A program made the translations under genes and the position numbers. The notes beneath the pieces are model-generated. The model had not been told where the DNA came from. It saw nothing but the letters and a program-made list of their open reading frames with translations, and did not search any database. Shown here piece after piece: positions 1 through 10,846 of a stretch of 64,000 bases of DNA; within the stretch, counting starts at the first letter, position 1, and every line of letters starts with the position of its first letter. The DNA lies in contig JASANE010021268.1 of assembly GCA_030248225.1 (NCBI GenBank), positions 1-64,000 of the forward strand, in the 5' to 3' direction. This stretch comes from Trileptium ribeirensis. Its lineage: Eukaryota; Nematoda; Enoplea; Enoplida; Thoracostomopsidae.

Positions 1-817
1 AAGTTATGGTCAAAAATGTAAAAAAGCCCAAAATACACATTTTATAAAAAATTCCGACCCCTGAAATTAGGGCCCCTTGCTGAAGCCACCTTAAGAGATA
101 GAGCCCTGAAACCTTCTCCACTGGAAAGAGCGGGACAAATTACCCCCGGGGGGGTTAGGGGGCAAGAATCTTAAAGCAAAGCTTCAGAAAAAAATTGCCA
201 GAAAAGCCTCCATATGCCCCAAAAATCCGAAAATAAAAGAATGTTGAATCAGCATATCGGAGGTTATACCTGAAAAGGGGTGACCCTGATCTCGAAGAGA
301 TCGGTTTTGGGGGTGAGAGATGATTGGGGGTCCAGAGACTATGGGGGCTATACCTGAAAAGATGGTGGGCCCCTTCCCTGATTTCCCCCCCGCCCCAACC
401 CAAGGAGGGCCCAGAAATCATATGAATTGCTTTAATATTATGTATGGGAACTTGTTAATCACATAGCTAGTGGTACTAAAGCATGGTTTTACAATAGACA
501 GAAAATGGGCATTCTGGGAAAACAACGAACGAGAATAGATCACAGAGATGAAATATGTGCGGTAAAATTTAAGACGAACATTTGGATCAGCTGAATAAAC
601 GAGGTTTTGAAAAGATGGTGGGACCCTTCCCTGATTCCCCCCCCAACCCAAGGAGGGCCCAAAATATATTTCTTAACTTTCAGGCTAATTTCAGTAATAT
701 TACCAATTTGTACAGCAATGTCGGACATATGACCACATAATAGAACTAGCGGCTGAATAGGGTTTAATTGCAAATTCCCGGAACTGTGACGGCGGCGAGG
801 AACTGTGAGTGCGGAAC

Positions 818-1267
818 TTAGACTAAGCCTAAGTCTTAGACTAAGCCTGAGCCTTGGACTAAGCCTAAGCCTAAGTCTTAGACTAAGCCTGAGCCTTAGA
901 CTAAGCCTAAGCCTGAGCCTTAGACTAAGCCTAAGCCTGAGCCTTAGACTAAGCCTAAGCCTAAGCCTTAGATTAAGCCTAAGTCTTAGACTAAGCCTAA
1001 ACCTAGGCCTTAGACTAAGCCTAAGTCTTAGACTAAGCCTAAGCCTTAGACTAAGCCTAAGCCTAAGCCTGAGCCTTAGACTAAGCCTAAGCCTAAGCCT
1101 AAGCCTAAGCCTTAGACTAAGCCTAAGCCTAAGCCTTAGACTAAGCCTAAGCCTAAGCCTTAGACTAAGCCTAAGGCTTAGACTAAGCCTAAGCCTTAGA
1201 CTAAGCCTAAGCCTTAGACTAAGCCTAAGTCTTAGACTAAGCCTGAGCCTTAGACTAAGCCTAAGCC
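818..1267. repeat. TTAGGC-like degenerate hexamer tract, long type, unit 1
   Basis: About 450 bp built of GCCTAA hexamers, which read TTAGGC on the other strand. Variants such as GTCTTA, GACTAA and GCCTGA are interspersed, so a loose 12-18-bp periodicity appears. The motif matches the telomere repeat known from nematodes, but the array is interstitial and degenerate. Confidence 0.9.
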
Positions 1268-2197
1268 AGGTAGCCTTACCCTGACTACCTACGGATTCGT
1301 ACCATACGCCGTTCGATAGCGCATGGGATCTTCTATTTCATGAGCTTCCAAACTTGAGCCAAGTCGGTCCATCCAATAAAAAGTTATGGCCAAAAATGTA
1401 AAAAACCCCAAAATCCACATTTTATAAAAAATTCCGACCCCTGAAATTAGGGCCCCTTGCTGAAGCCACCTTAAGAGATAGAGCCCTGAAACCTTCTCCA
1501 CTGGAAAGAGCGGGAAAAATTACCCCCCGGGGGGTTAGGCGGGAAGAATCTTAAAGCAAAGCTTTAGGAAAAAAATTGCCAGAAAAGCCTCCATATGCCC
1601 CAAAAATCCGAAAATAAAAGAATGTTGAATCAGCATATCGGAGGTTATACCTGAAAAGGGGTGACCCTGATCTCGAAGAGATCGGTTTTGGGGGTGAGAG
1701 ATGATTGGGGGTCCAGAGACTATGGGGGCTATACCTGAAAAGATGGTGGGCCCCTTCCCTGATTTCCCCCCCGCCCCAACCCAAGGAGGGCCCAGAAATC
1801 ATATGAATTGCTTTAACATTGTGTATGGGAACTTGTTAATCACATAGCTAGTGGTACTAAAGCATGGTTTTACAATAGACAGAAAATGGGCATTCTGGGA
1901 AAACAACGAACGAGAATAGATCACAGAGATGAAAGATGTGCGGTAAAATTTAAGACCAACATTTGGATCAGCTGAATAAACGAGGTTTTGAAAAGATGGT
2001 GGGCCCCTTCCCTGATTCCCCCCCAACCCAAGGAGGGCCCAAAATATATTTCTTAACTTTCAGGCTAATTTCAATAATATTACCAATTTGTACAGCAATG
2101 TCGGACATATGACCACATAATAGAACTAGCGGCTGAATGGGGTTTAATTGCAAATTCCCGGAACTGTGACGGCGGCGAGGAACTGTGAGTGCGGAAC

Positions 2198-2521
2198 TTA
2201 GACTAAGCCTAAGTCTTAGACTAAGCCTGAGCCTTGGACTAAGCCTAAGCCTAAGCCTAAGTCTTAGACTAAGCCTGAGCCTTAGACTAAGCCTAAGCCT
2301 AAGCCTAAGCCTTAGACTAAGCCTAAGTCTTAGACTAAGCCTAAGCCTAAGCCCAAGCCTGAGCCTTAGACTAAGCCTAAGCCTAAGCCTTAGACTAAGC
2401 CTAAGTCTTAGACTAAGCCTAAGCCTAAGCCTTAGACTAAGCCTAAGGCTTAGACTAAGCCTAAGCCTTAGACTAAGCCTAAGTCTTAGACTAAGCCTGA
2501 GCCTTAGACTAAGCCTAAGCC
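2198..2521. repeat. TTAGGC-like degenerate hexamer tract, short type, unit 2
   Basis: Same hexamer composition as the first tract but about 324 bp long. It is flanked by the same 'gtgagtgcggaac' on the left and 'ggtagccttaccctgac' on the right, which shows that contraction or expansion occurred inside the tract. Confidence 0.9.
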
Positions 2522-3465
2522 GGGTAGCCTTACCCTGACTACCTACGGATTCGTACCATACGCCGTTCGATAGCGCATGGGATCTTCTATTTCATGAGCT
2601 TCCAAACTTCTATTCCAAACTTGAGCCAAATCGGTCCATCCAATAAAAAGTTATGGTCAAAAATGTTAAAAACCCCAAAATACACATTTTATAAAAAATT
2701 CCGACCCCTGAAATTAGGGCCCCTTGCTGAAGCCACCTTAAGAGATAGAGCCCTGAAACCTTCTCCACTGGAAAGAGCGGGAAAAATTACCCCCCGGGGG
2801 GTTAGGGGGCAAGAATCTTAAAGCAAAGCTTTAGGAAAAAAATTGCCAGAAAAGCCTCCATATGCCCCAAAAATCCGAAAATAAAAGAATGTTGAATCAG
2901 CATATCGGAGGTTATACCTGAAAAGGGGTGACCCTGATCTCGAAGAGATCGGTTTTGGGGGTGAGAGATGATTGGGGGTCCAGAGACTATGGGGGCTATA
3001 CCTGAAAAGATGGTGGGCCGCTTCCCTGATTTCCCCCCCGCCCCAACCCAAGGAGGGCCCAGAAATCATATGAATTGCTTTAATATTATGTATGGGAACT
3101 TGTTAATCACATAGCTAGTGGTACTAAAGCATGGTTTTACAATAGACAGAAAATGGGCATTCTGGGAAAACAACGAACGAGAATAGATCACAGAGATGAA
3201 ATATGTGCGGTAAAATTTAAGACGAACATTTGGATCAGCTGAATAAACGAGGTTTTGAAAAGATGGTGGGCCCCTTCCCTGATTCCCCCCCCAACCCAAG
3301 GAGGGCCCAAAATATATTTCTTAACTTTCAGGCTAATTTCAGTAATATTACCAATTTGTATAGCAATGTCGGACATATGACCACATAATAGAACTAGCGG
3401 CTGAATAGGGTTTAATTGCAAATTCCCGGAACTGTGACGGCGGCGAGGAACTGTGAGTGCGGAAC

Positions 3466-3909
3466 TTAGACTAAGCCTAAGTCTTAGACTAAGCCTGAGC
3501 CTTGGACTAAGCCTAAGCCTAAGTCTTAGACTAAGCCTGAGCCTTAGACTAAGCCTAAGCCTGAGCCTTAGACTAAGCCTAAGCCTGAGCCTTAGACTAA
3601 GCCTAAGCCTAAGCCTTAGATTAAGCCTAAACCTAGGCCTTAGACTAAGCCTAAGTCTTAGACTAAGCCTAAGCCTTAGACTAAGCCTAAGCCTTAGACT
3701 AAGCCTAAGCCTTAGACTAAGCCTAAGCCTAAGCCTTAGACTAAGCCTAAGCCTAAGCCTTAGACTAAGCCTAAGTCTTAGACTAAGCCTAAGCCTAAGC
3801 CTTAGACTAAGCCTAAGGCTTAGACTAAGCCTAAGCCTTAGACTAAGCCTAAGCCTTAGACTAAGCCTAAGTCTTAGACTAAGCCTGAGCCTTAGACTAA
3901 GCCTAAGCC
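3466..3909. repeat. TTAGGC-like degenerate hexamer tract, long type, unit 3
   Basis: About 444 bp of GCCTAA-type hexamers. It shares the order of variants with the tract of unit 1 over most of its length, with a small internal deletion. This supports duplication of a two-unit block. Confidence 0.9.
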
Positions 3910-4840
3910 AGGTAGCCTTACCCTGACTACCTACGGATTCGTACCATACGCCGTTCGATAGCGCATGGGATCTTCTATTTCATGAGCTTCCAAACTTGAG
4001 CCAAGTCGGTCCATCCAATAAAAAGTTATGGCCAAAAATGTAAAAAACCCCAAAATCCACATTTTATAAAAAATTCCGACCCCTGAAATTAGGGCCCCTT
4101 GCTGAAGCCACCTTAAGAGATAGAGCCCTGAAACCTTCTCCACTGGAAAGAGCGGGAAAAATTACCCCCCGGGGGGTTAGGCGGGAAGAATCTTAAAGCA
4201 AAGCTTTAGGAAAAAAATTGCCAGAAAAGCCTCCATATGCCCCAAAAATCCGAAAATAAAAGAATGTTGAATCAGCATATCGGAGGTTATACCTGAAAAG
4301 GGGTGACCCTGATCTCGAAGAGATCGGTTTTGGGGGTGAGAGATGATTGGGGGTCCAGAGACTATGGGGGCTATACCTGAAAAGATGGTGGGCCCCTTCC
4401 CTGATTTCCCCCCCCCCCAACCCAAGGAGGGCCCAGAAATCATATGAATTGCTTTAACATTGTGTATGGGAACTTGTTAATCACATAGCTAGTGGTACTA
4501 AAGCATGGTTTTACAATAGACAGAAAATGGGCATTCTGGGAAAACAACGAACGAGAATAGATCACAGAGATGAAAGATGTGCGGTAAAATTTAAGACGAA
4601 CATTTGGATCAGCTGAATAAACGGGGTTTTGAAAAGATGGTGGGCCCCTTCCCTGATTCCCCCCCCCAACCCAAGGAGGGCCCAAAATATATTTCTTAAC
4701 TTTCAGGCTAATTTCAATAATATTACCAATTTGTACAGCAATGTCGGACATATGACCACATAATAGAACTAGCGGCTGAATGGGGTTTAATTGCAAATTC
4801 CCGGAACTGTGACGGCGGCGAGGAACTGTGAGTGCGGAAC

Positions 4841-5164
4841 TTAGACTAAGCCTAAGTCTTAGACTAAGCCTGAGCCTTGGACTAAGCCTAAGCCTAAGCC
4901 TAAGTCTTAGACTAAGCCTGAGCCTTAGACTAAGCCTAAGCCTAAGTCTTAGACTAAGCCTAAACCTAGGCCTTAGACTAAGCCTAAGCCTAAGCCTGAG
5001 CCTTAGACTAAGCCTAAGCCTAAGCCTTAGACTAAGCCTAAGTCTTAGACTAAGCCTAAGCCTAAGTCTTAGACTAAGCCTAAGCCTAAGCCTTAGACTA
5101 AGCCTAAGCCTTAGACTAAGCCTAAGTCTTAGACTAAGCCTGAGCCTTAGACTAAGCCTAAGCC
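4841..5164. repeat. TTAGGC-like degenerate hexamer tract, short type, unit 4
   Basis: About 324 bp of the same hexamers, the same length as the tract of unit 2. The internal order differs in places: it carries the 'aaacctaggcc' variant that is otherwise seen in the long tracts. That suggests exchange or conversion between unit types. Confidence 0.88.
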
Positions 5165-5290
5165 GGGTAGCCTTACCCTGACTACCTACGGATTCGTACC
5201 ATACGCCGTTCGATAGCGCATGGGATCTTCTATTTCATGAGCTTCCAAACTTCTGTTCCAAACTTGAGCCAAATCGGTCCATCCAATAAA

Positions 5291-5908
5291 AAGTTATGGT
5301 CAAAAATGTAAAAAACCCCAAAATCCACATTTTATAAAAAATTCCGACCCCTGAAATTAGGGCCCCTTGCTGAAGCCACCTTAAGAGATAGAGCCCTGAA
5401 ACCTTCTCCACTGGAAAGAGCGGGAAAAATTACCCCCCGGGGTGTTAGGGGGGGAAGAATCTTAAAGCAAAGCTTTAGGAAAAAAATTGCCAGAAAAGCC
5501 TCCATATGCCCCAAAAATCCGAAAATAAAAGAATGTTGAATCAGCATATCGGAGGTTATACCTGAAAAGGGGTGACCCTGATCTCGAAGAGATCGGTTTT
5601 GGGGGTGAGAGATGATTGGGGGTCCAGAGACTATGGGGGCTATACCTGAAAACATGGTGGGCTCCTTCCCTGATTTCCCCCGCCCCAACCCAAGGAGGGC
5701 CCAGAAATCATATGAATTGCTTTAATATTATGTATGGGAACTTGTTAATCACATAGCTAGTGGTACTAAAGCATGGTTTTACAATAGACAGAAAATGGGC
5801 ATTCTGGGAAAACAACGAACGAGAATAGATCACAGAGATGAAAGATGTGCGGTAAAATTTAAGACGAACATTTGGATCAGCTGAATAAACGAGGTTTTGA
5901 AAAGATAG
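5291..5908. repeat. Truncated fifth satellite unit (right edge of array)
   Basis: The first half of the unit is present up to 'gaggttttgaaaagat', after which the sequence diverges. The second copy of the internal segment and the hexamer tract are missing. This is the array boundary. Confidence 0.9.
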
Positions 5909-5929
5909 ACATAATACCAAAAATGTTAG

Positions 5930-5996
5930 CAGAAATCATATGAGTTGATTTAACATTGTATATGACAACTTGGTAATCACATAGCTAGTGGTACTG
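5930..5996. repeat. Isolated duplicate of an internal satellite segment
   Basis: The stretch 'agaaatcatatgagttgatttaac...catagctagtggtact' repeats the segment at 5702-5767 with about ten differences. It lies directly beyond the array edge and shows that the boundary was rearranged. Confidence 0.75.
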
Positions 5997-6417
5997 TCTT
6001 CTAATATTTAGTTAATTTTGTTGAGTTTGAGGGTGTTTCTGTAAGGGGTCTACTAGTCTACCAGGGGGTTTCCAGTCCAAACCTTCCGCAAAACCCCAAA
6101 ATTTACTAAAAACGTCTGGTTACTCACAAAAACCTTTATTATAACCCTCCCTCCCTCCCTTTTCTGTACGTGGCTTTCGTTTCTTTTTGTTTTTGTGTTT
6201 TCTTCCTTGTTTCGGTGCTAATTTGCTTAATTAGCGCTCGTTTATTTTATAGTTTCTACTTTCGGATACTTTCGGATCGATTGCGGCACTTGAACCAGCC
6301 ATTATGAACATCGTTGAATCAACGAGGGCCGCAGTCGATAGGGGTACCGGGGTCTACCCCGGTTCGCAAGGCAATATTGGTGGATAACTGAAAAAGCAAA
6401 CCACGGCAGAAGCACCC
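5997..6417. other. No gene seen; possible 3' untranslated part of the flanking minus-strand LINE
   Basis: No coding region is evident. The stretch includes a C-rich microsatellite-like run near 6145-6162. The part next to 6418 lies downstream of the stop codon of the minus-strand LINE fragment and may be its 3' untranslated region, but this is inference only. Confidence 0.4.
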
Positions 6418-6861
6418 TTAGAGCTCAGGCAAGGCTCCTGAGACATGGAGGCGGCACTTGAATGCAGGGAGGGAAGGGGCAAGCACAACCCATTCGGGAA
6501 GGGCATTCCAGTGTTCTACAACCCGGTAGCAGAAGAAGTGGCGAGCGAAGTCATGACGCGGATAATATTTAGGCACTAGCTTCATACGATGCCCTCGTGT
6601 CCGCTCCTCCCGACGGAAGTCAAAGAACAGATGCCAGTCAATGTCAAACAGGTTGTTTAAAAGTTTATAAACGATTATTAAATCTTGACGTAATTTTCGA
6701 GTACGTAGTGACTGTAGCCCAAGAAAACGTAGCCGTTCTGCATAGCCACCGCGAGTAACACCAGCCACCGACTTAGTCGCGCCGTATTGTACACGTTCGA
6801 TAATAATGATGTCTCTAGTTAGGTACGGGCACCAAACTTCAGAAGCATTATTAGCAAACAT
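6418..6861 (-). pseudogene. C-terminal fragment of CR1-like LINE reverse transcriptase ORF2 (5'-truncated)
   Basis: The 147-residue frame reads like the C-terminal region of non-LTR reverse transcriptases. It has 'VWCPYLTRDI', then 'ERVQYGATKSV', 'YAERLRFLGLQSLRTRKLRQD', 'VYKLLN', and near the end 'VVEHWNALPEWVV' followed by 'FKCRL'. The catalytic part is absent. The copy begins abruptly near 6861, as expected for 5'-truncated LINE insertions, and runs to a natural stop. It has no internal stops, so the insertion may be fairly young. The clade (CR1/L2 group) is assigned by motif resemblance only. Confidence 0.8.
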
Positions 6862-7762
6862 GTGTTAGCTTTGTTTTATTTTCTTTAATTCAGTTTAGTT
6901 TGAGCTTAGGTCGTGACACGTGACGTCCAGGTCGAGTGCGGCGAGTTCTAATGATAGTTTAGCTGTTTTTGTTTTCAATTAGTGATAATTTGCATAATTG
7001 GCACTAATTACGTACCTAAATTAGCTAACATGAGTTACCACCTTTTTCTGTTTTCTATTCAGTCTTAGTTCAGCTCTCGCCGAGTTATGTGACACGCCTA
7101 GGAACTTTTCAACTTGCTTTCTATAAACTTGTTTTGACATGCGACGAGTTTGAATACTAGGTTCTCCGACTTCTGGCAGTACTGGTTTATGTTGATGTTA
7201 CTGTCAACTTTTGGGCATGTCGAACCTTGTATTTTTCATCTTCAAGAGACTAAATTCCACTGGTACCTATTGATTTTATCCTAAATATTCAATAATTCAC
7301 TCACCCTTCCCCAAGAGGGATATTCATTCTATATTCTCTTCCCCAAGGGAATTTCTACCATCTTTGGCATGGAGACCTCTAATTCTCCGTATTTTGGATA
7401 TATCACTCCCTAATCCTAATTTAGAAATCAAAATTCAGAATTTCACAAATTCTCATATTTCCACCTAAGTATATAATCAATTTATCGACAAATGGTACAT
7501 TCGTCTCCGGGTGGAATATTTACATTCCCACACGGGCAGACACACCCTTTTACTATAGTCCGAGATTTATTCTATATACCAATTCAATATCCAATTTGCT
7601 GTTTGCGTTTAACTGTAAATTTGTTGTGTTGAATGGTACAGTTGTTAAATTTATAAATTGTGTTCAAAATTCTGAGGGTAAATTGGTTGGTGGAGTAAGG
7701 GATTCTTCCTTCAAATTGTCTGAAGAAGATTTCCTGGAAAACCACAAAGAGGGGTAAACACA
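6862..7762. other. No gene seen between two LINE fragments
   Basis: AT-rich sequence without a convincing reading frame. The part from about 7560 to 7762 precedes the endonuclease frame on the + strand and could be a decayed upstream part of that LINE (for example a frame ending in 'SEEDFLENHKEG' before a stop at 7755), but I cannot support a domain. Confidence 0.4.
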
Positions 7763-8885
7763 AATGTTGAAACTGAAACTATACTGCATTGTAAACTAAT
7801 GAATGTCAGAAGTTTGAAAAACAAACTCGACGAATTTAGATATGCTCAGGAAAATGAAAATATAAGTATTTATGCACTTTCTGAAACATGGTTAGATGGT
7901 TCTGTTCCTGATTGCATGATTGTCACTAAAAATTTTTCTGTGATAAGAAACGATAGAACAGTTGGTAGTGGAGGTGGTGTCGCCTTAGTTGTGAATAAAA
8001 ATATACCGTTTTCAACAATCTATGTGCGAAGTATTTCCAACATCGAGGTATGCTGTGCAGATTGTTTCCTTCCTAACCCAAATAGTATCATTTGTGTTTA
8101 CCGCCCTCCTACCTCTGATTGCGATGCTACCTTCTTATTGTGTGTCGAATTATTTACACTGTGTGAAGTGAATTATCATGTCACTATTGTAGGGGATTTA
8201 AATATCCCGAAATTGACTGGGTCGGTTTAACAGCTAGAAATACAGATGCAGGAGGAAAAGAATTTTTAAGATTCATCATTGAAAATAGTCTTTATCAAGT
8301 AGTGTCGAAACCCACTCGTCATGACAACATTTTAGATCTAGTATTGGTTAGTCATTTGGAAACTATGGTACAGATCGAAGTAAGCTCTAACTTTTCCACA
8401 AGTGATCATCATAGCATTATTTTTGGGTTAACCGGACATAAAAACAATAAAAAGTTTTCTAAAATTTTTCGGGATTATCATAAGGGAGATTACATTGGAA
8501 TGTCTCAATACCTTTCAACAGTAGATTGGGACCAATGTGTAAATACCAATTTTACTACAGAACAAATTTGGAACAAGATAAAAACGTGATAGAAAACGCT
8601 ATTATCGTTTTTCTGCCTTCATTTCGAATTAGCGATCGTTCCATAAATCGGTATCCGAGGGCAATTCGCAAGGCATTGTCTCGGAAGGAACGTCTTTGGA
8701 AGCAGCGTTCAGATCCCGAAAAATTTATTGATTTCAAACTTCAATCTGAAATTTGCAAGCATATGATACATGAACACAGTTGTAAATATGAGGACTCTAT
8801 TGTACGTGGAAAAAATGCAAAGAAGTTTTACGATTATGTAAGGAGAAAGTGCAAAAAATCGGATGACATTGGTCCTATCCTTGGT
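7763..8885 (+). pseudogene. CR1-like LINE endonuclease region, frameshifted and truncated
   Basis: This is the apurinic-endonuclease domain of a non-LTR retrotransposon. Visible motifs in order are 'LMNVRSLKNKLDEF', 'ALSETWLD', 'SGGGVALVV', 'VYRPP', 'VGDLN', then 'YPEIDWVGL', 'KPTRHDNILDLVLVS' and 'SDHHSI'. A one-base loss near 8200 splits the frame between 'GDLN' and 'YPEIDW', and a second shift occurs near 8575. The following region ('YDYVRRKCKKSDDIGPIL') normally lies ahead of the reverse transcriptase. The copy ends near 8880, where the sequence passes into another dispersed repeat, so no catalytic RT remains. It is a dead copy, in the opposite orientation to the fragment at 6418-6861. 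Confidence 0.85.
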
Positions 8886-9090
8886 GTTGACTTTGCTCTG
8901 CCATCCATGGTTCTATAGGTACGGGGGTATGTGGCTGCCATAGTTCATTGACCCAAAATTTCTAATTTTACTCTTACGTCCTGGGAGGTTGATAGCTTGC
9001 ATTTGGGGGTTTTGGGGCATGGGAAACTTATTGCCGGTGTTAATTTTGTTCTAAGTGATGCGGTATGTATTGTGTAATGTCCATGCTATC
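8880..9090. repeat. Fragment of a dispersed repeat also seen near 20.0, 20.3 and 22.0 kb
   Basis: The segment 'ctttgctctgccatccatggttc...acgggggtatg' and then 'tcttacgtcctgggaggttgat...gggaaacttattgccggtg' matches copies near 20005-20185, 20320-20490 and 22000-22145. The junction with the LINE at about 8880 falls within this shared sequence. Confidence 0.75.
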
Positions 9091-10101
9091 GAGAGCTGAT
9101 TTTGGCTGTGCACGGAAAAGGCGCAGGTGTACTATTAATGCTTCACTACGTTCTGCAATCTCGATAGAGTTACTAGCATAACGTTCAGTTACTGCTTATC
9201 AACGTCTACCGATACGTCCGGGAACTGAACTCGCTCAACCTTTATTTTATCTGATCACCCCTTTGTCTGTTACTATTGATACGTATTATAGTTTGGTGTC
9301 GCAGTCTCGATGGAGAGTACGACAGCTACACACTGCCACGGGCACAGCTAAATTGATTATTGCAAGCTCCGACACTGAGTATCGAGTTCCCTAAGTAGCT
9401 TAATGTTTTCATGGGATAATTTTTGAGTTTCCAGGATGAGAGGGTGAGGATATATATACCAGTTACAACTGCGTGATCGTAGGCTACATGAACGGTCCTC
9501 CTACAAGAGCTTTAGCTTAGTGCCGGTAATGTTCTTGGTATACGAGTTTCGAGCGTTTTATTTTCTATCCGGGGCGTAGGCTCTAAGCTCCTTACATGTT
9601 TTGCCATAATTCGAACGTCCCACGTCTAACTCATCTATGCTCTGTTGGATTTTTGCAAAGCATTTTCGTTCAACATATAATAGAATCTAGTTAAGCACCT
9701 AACTAGAATTGCGTTTGTGCTGATCCATATATTTCGTGCCCAAATAGGCACAAGAATTCAGTCTTTTGTTTAAGCAGCGATTTTAGAGGTATGAATGACA
9801 TGAATAAAATACGGGCGAAACAGGAAATTTTGACTAATTGGGTTTCTTTATTGTTGGGTGTTAACGATAGGCTTGTAGAATCATTTAACTCGTAACACTA
9901 TACACATTGGTAACTAAAGTATAATGTTTGGCATTCCTTCTTTTTGGTATTACGAAAAGGGCCACCACAGGTCCATAGATTTTTACGTGTTCAGAATATG
10001 TTGAAAGCAAATGTGCTAGCGTGGAGTGTGTATCCTGTACAAATGCATAGAACGTAAAAATGACAGTGCATGAAATTTAGAATTTTTATTCGAAGCTGCC
10101 A
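9091..10101. other. No gene seen; upstream region of the RELCH homologue
   Basis: No reading frame, tandem array or family match is evident in about 1 kb. Part of this may serve as promoter sequence for the downstream gene, but no element can be supported from the sequence alone. Confidence 0.4.
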
Positions 10102-10553
10102 TGTACACCTCGCCAAAGTTTCAGTCTTTCTTTTTGGTTTTATGATTTTACATTATAATTTACAGCTTGAGTATTAAAGCATACGAGTGTATATACAAGG
10201 TACGCTACTGTACACCTCGCCAAAGTTTCAGTCTTTCTTTTTGGTTTTATGATTTTATATTATAATTTACAGCTTGAGTATTAAAGCATACGAGTGTATA
10301 TACAAGGTACACTACTGAACCAGCTACTGTACACCTCGCCAAAGTTTCAGTGTTTCTTTTTGGTTTTATGATTTTATATTATAATTTACAGCTTGAGTAT
10401 TAAAGCATACGAGTGTATATACAAGGTACGCTACTGAACCTGCTACTGTACACCTCGCCAAAGTTTCAGTCTTTCTTTTTGGTTTTATGATTTTATATTA
10501 TAATTTACAGCTTGAGTATTAAAGCATACGAGTGTACAAGGTACGCCACTGAA
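10102..10553. repeat. Four-copy tandem repeat (107-119-bp units) just upstream of the gene start
   Basis: The motif 'tgtacacctcgccaaagtttcag' recurs at 10102, 10209, 10328 and 10447, and copies are nearly identical across the unit. Each includes a T-rich stretch, a splice-acceptor-like 'tataatttacag' and 'gcatacgagtgtata'. The last copy ends about 60 bases before the first ATG of the RELCH homologue, so the array lies in the promoter or 5' untranslated region. Confidence 0.93.
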
Positions 10554-10555
10554 TG

Positions 10556-10615
10556 ATGCTTGTAGCTGTCGCGATCATAGATAACGAAAACAAATTGTTA
10601 CGCATAATAGTATGA
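10556..10615 (+). promoter_or_regulatory. Possible 19-codon upstream ORF overlapping the RELCH start (ATGA)
   Basis: An ATG at 10556, preceded directly by another at 10553, opens a short frame that stops with TGA at 10613-10615. The stop overlaps the ATG of the main frame at 10612 as ATGA. It would matter only if the transcript starts upstream of 10553, which cannot be seen here. Confidence 0.3.
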
Positions 10616-10846
10616 ATATTAGCGGCACGCTGAATCCGTTCGTTAGTGATACAATTGAGACAGAAGTTGAAAATTCCGTTTGTTGCAGCGACGAAACAAA
10701 TGGTAGTCGTGACGATAGCAAGACGGGTCAACAAATAGAACAGGATGCGACAAATAACGTGATATCGTCTGCTGGTAGTAACGACAACGACGAAGGCTCA
10801 CCTAGCTCGTTGGACGCAAGTTTGAGAGGTCGGCCTGTTGGCGCCG
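10612..10846 (+). CDS. RELCH: RELCH exon 1 (N-terminus)
   Basis: Encodes residues 1-78, an acidic, Ser/Asn-rich, low-complexity N-terminus starting MNISGTLNPF. The donor is 'g|gtaagt', and one base is left over (G). This joins with 'AT' of the next exon to give Asp, as in 'DAIAKLL'. Homology here is weak ('GRPVGA' region); the call rests on the open frame, the strong donor and the phase fit. Confidence in the start itself is moderate. Confidence 0.68.

Larger units (their letters stand above)
1..5290. repeat. Satellite array of four ~1.27/1.38-kb units in a higher-order (long-short) arrangement
   Basis: The anchor 'aagttatgg' recurs at 1, 1381, 2648, 4023 and 5291, giving unit lengths of 1380, 1267, 1375 and 1268 bp. 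Long and short units alternate, so the real repeating block is a dimer of about 2.64 kb. Each unit has a conserved AT-rich segment, a segment duplicated inside the unit ('gaaaagatggtgggcc..' near 357 and again near 607) that can fold between 'gggcccc' and 'gagggccc', and a TTAGGC-like hexamer tract. The short units also have an extra 'ttct(a/g)ttccaaac' just before the next unit. Reading frames here (SLSLR-type and the minus-strand ones) recur in every unit as by-products of the repeat and are not genes. Confidence 0.95.

Noticed and set aside
805..5181. Open frames encoding long Leu-Ser/Arg repeats (SLSLRLSLSL) at 805-1284, 2185-2538, 3453-3926 and 4828-5181
   Set aside because: They are translations of the GCCTAA-type hexamer tract, in which any frame without a stop stays open; they recur in each satellite unit and have no splice or start context.
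155..5920. Minus-strand frames recurring in the satellite units
   Set aside because: They repeat with the satellite, drift in length through small indels and match no protein family that I recognise.
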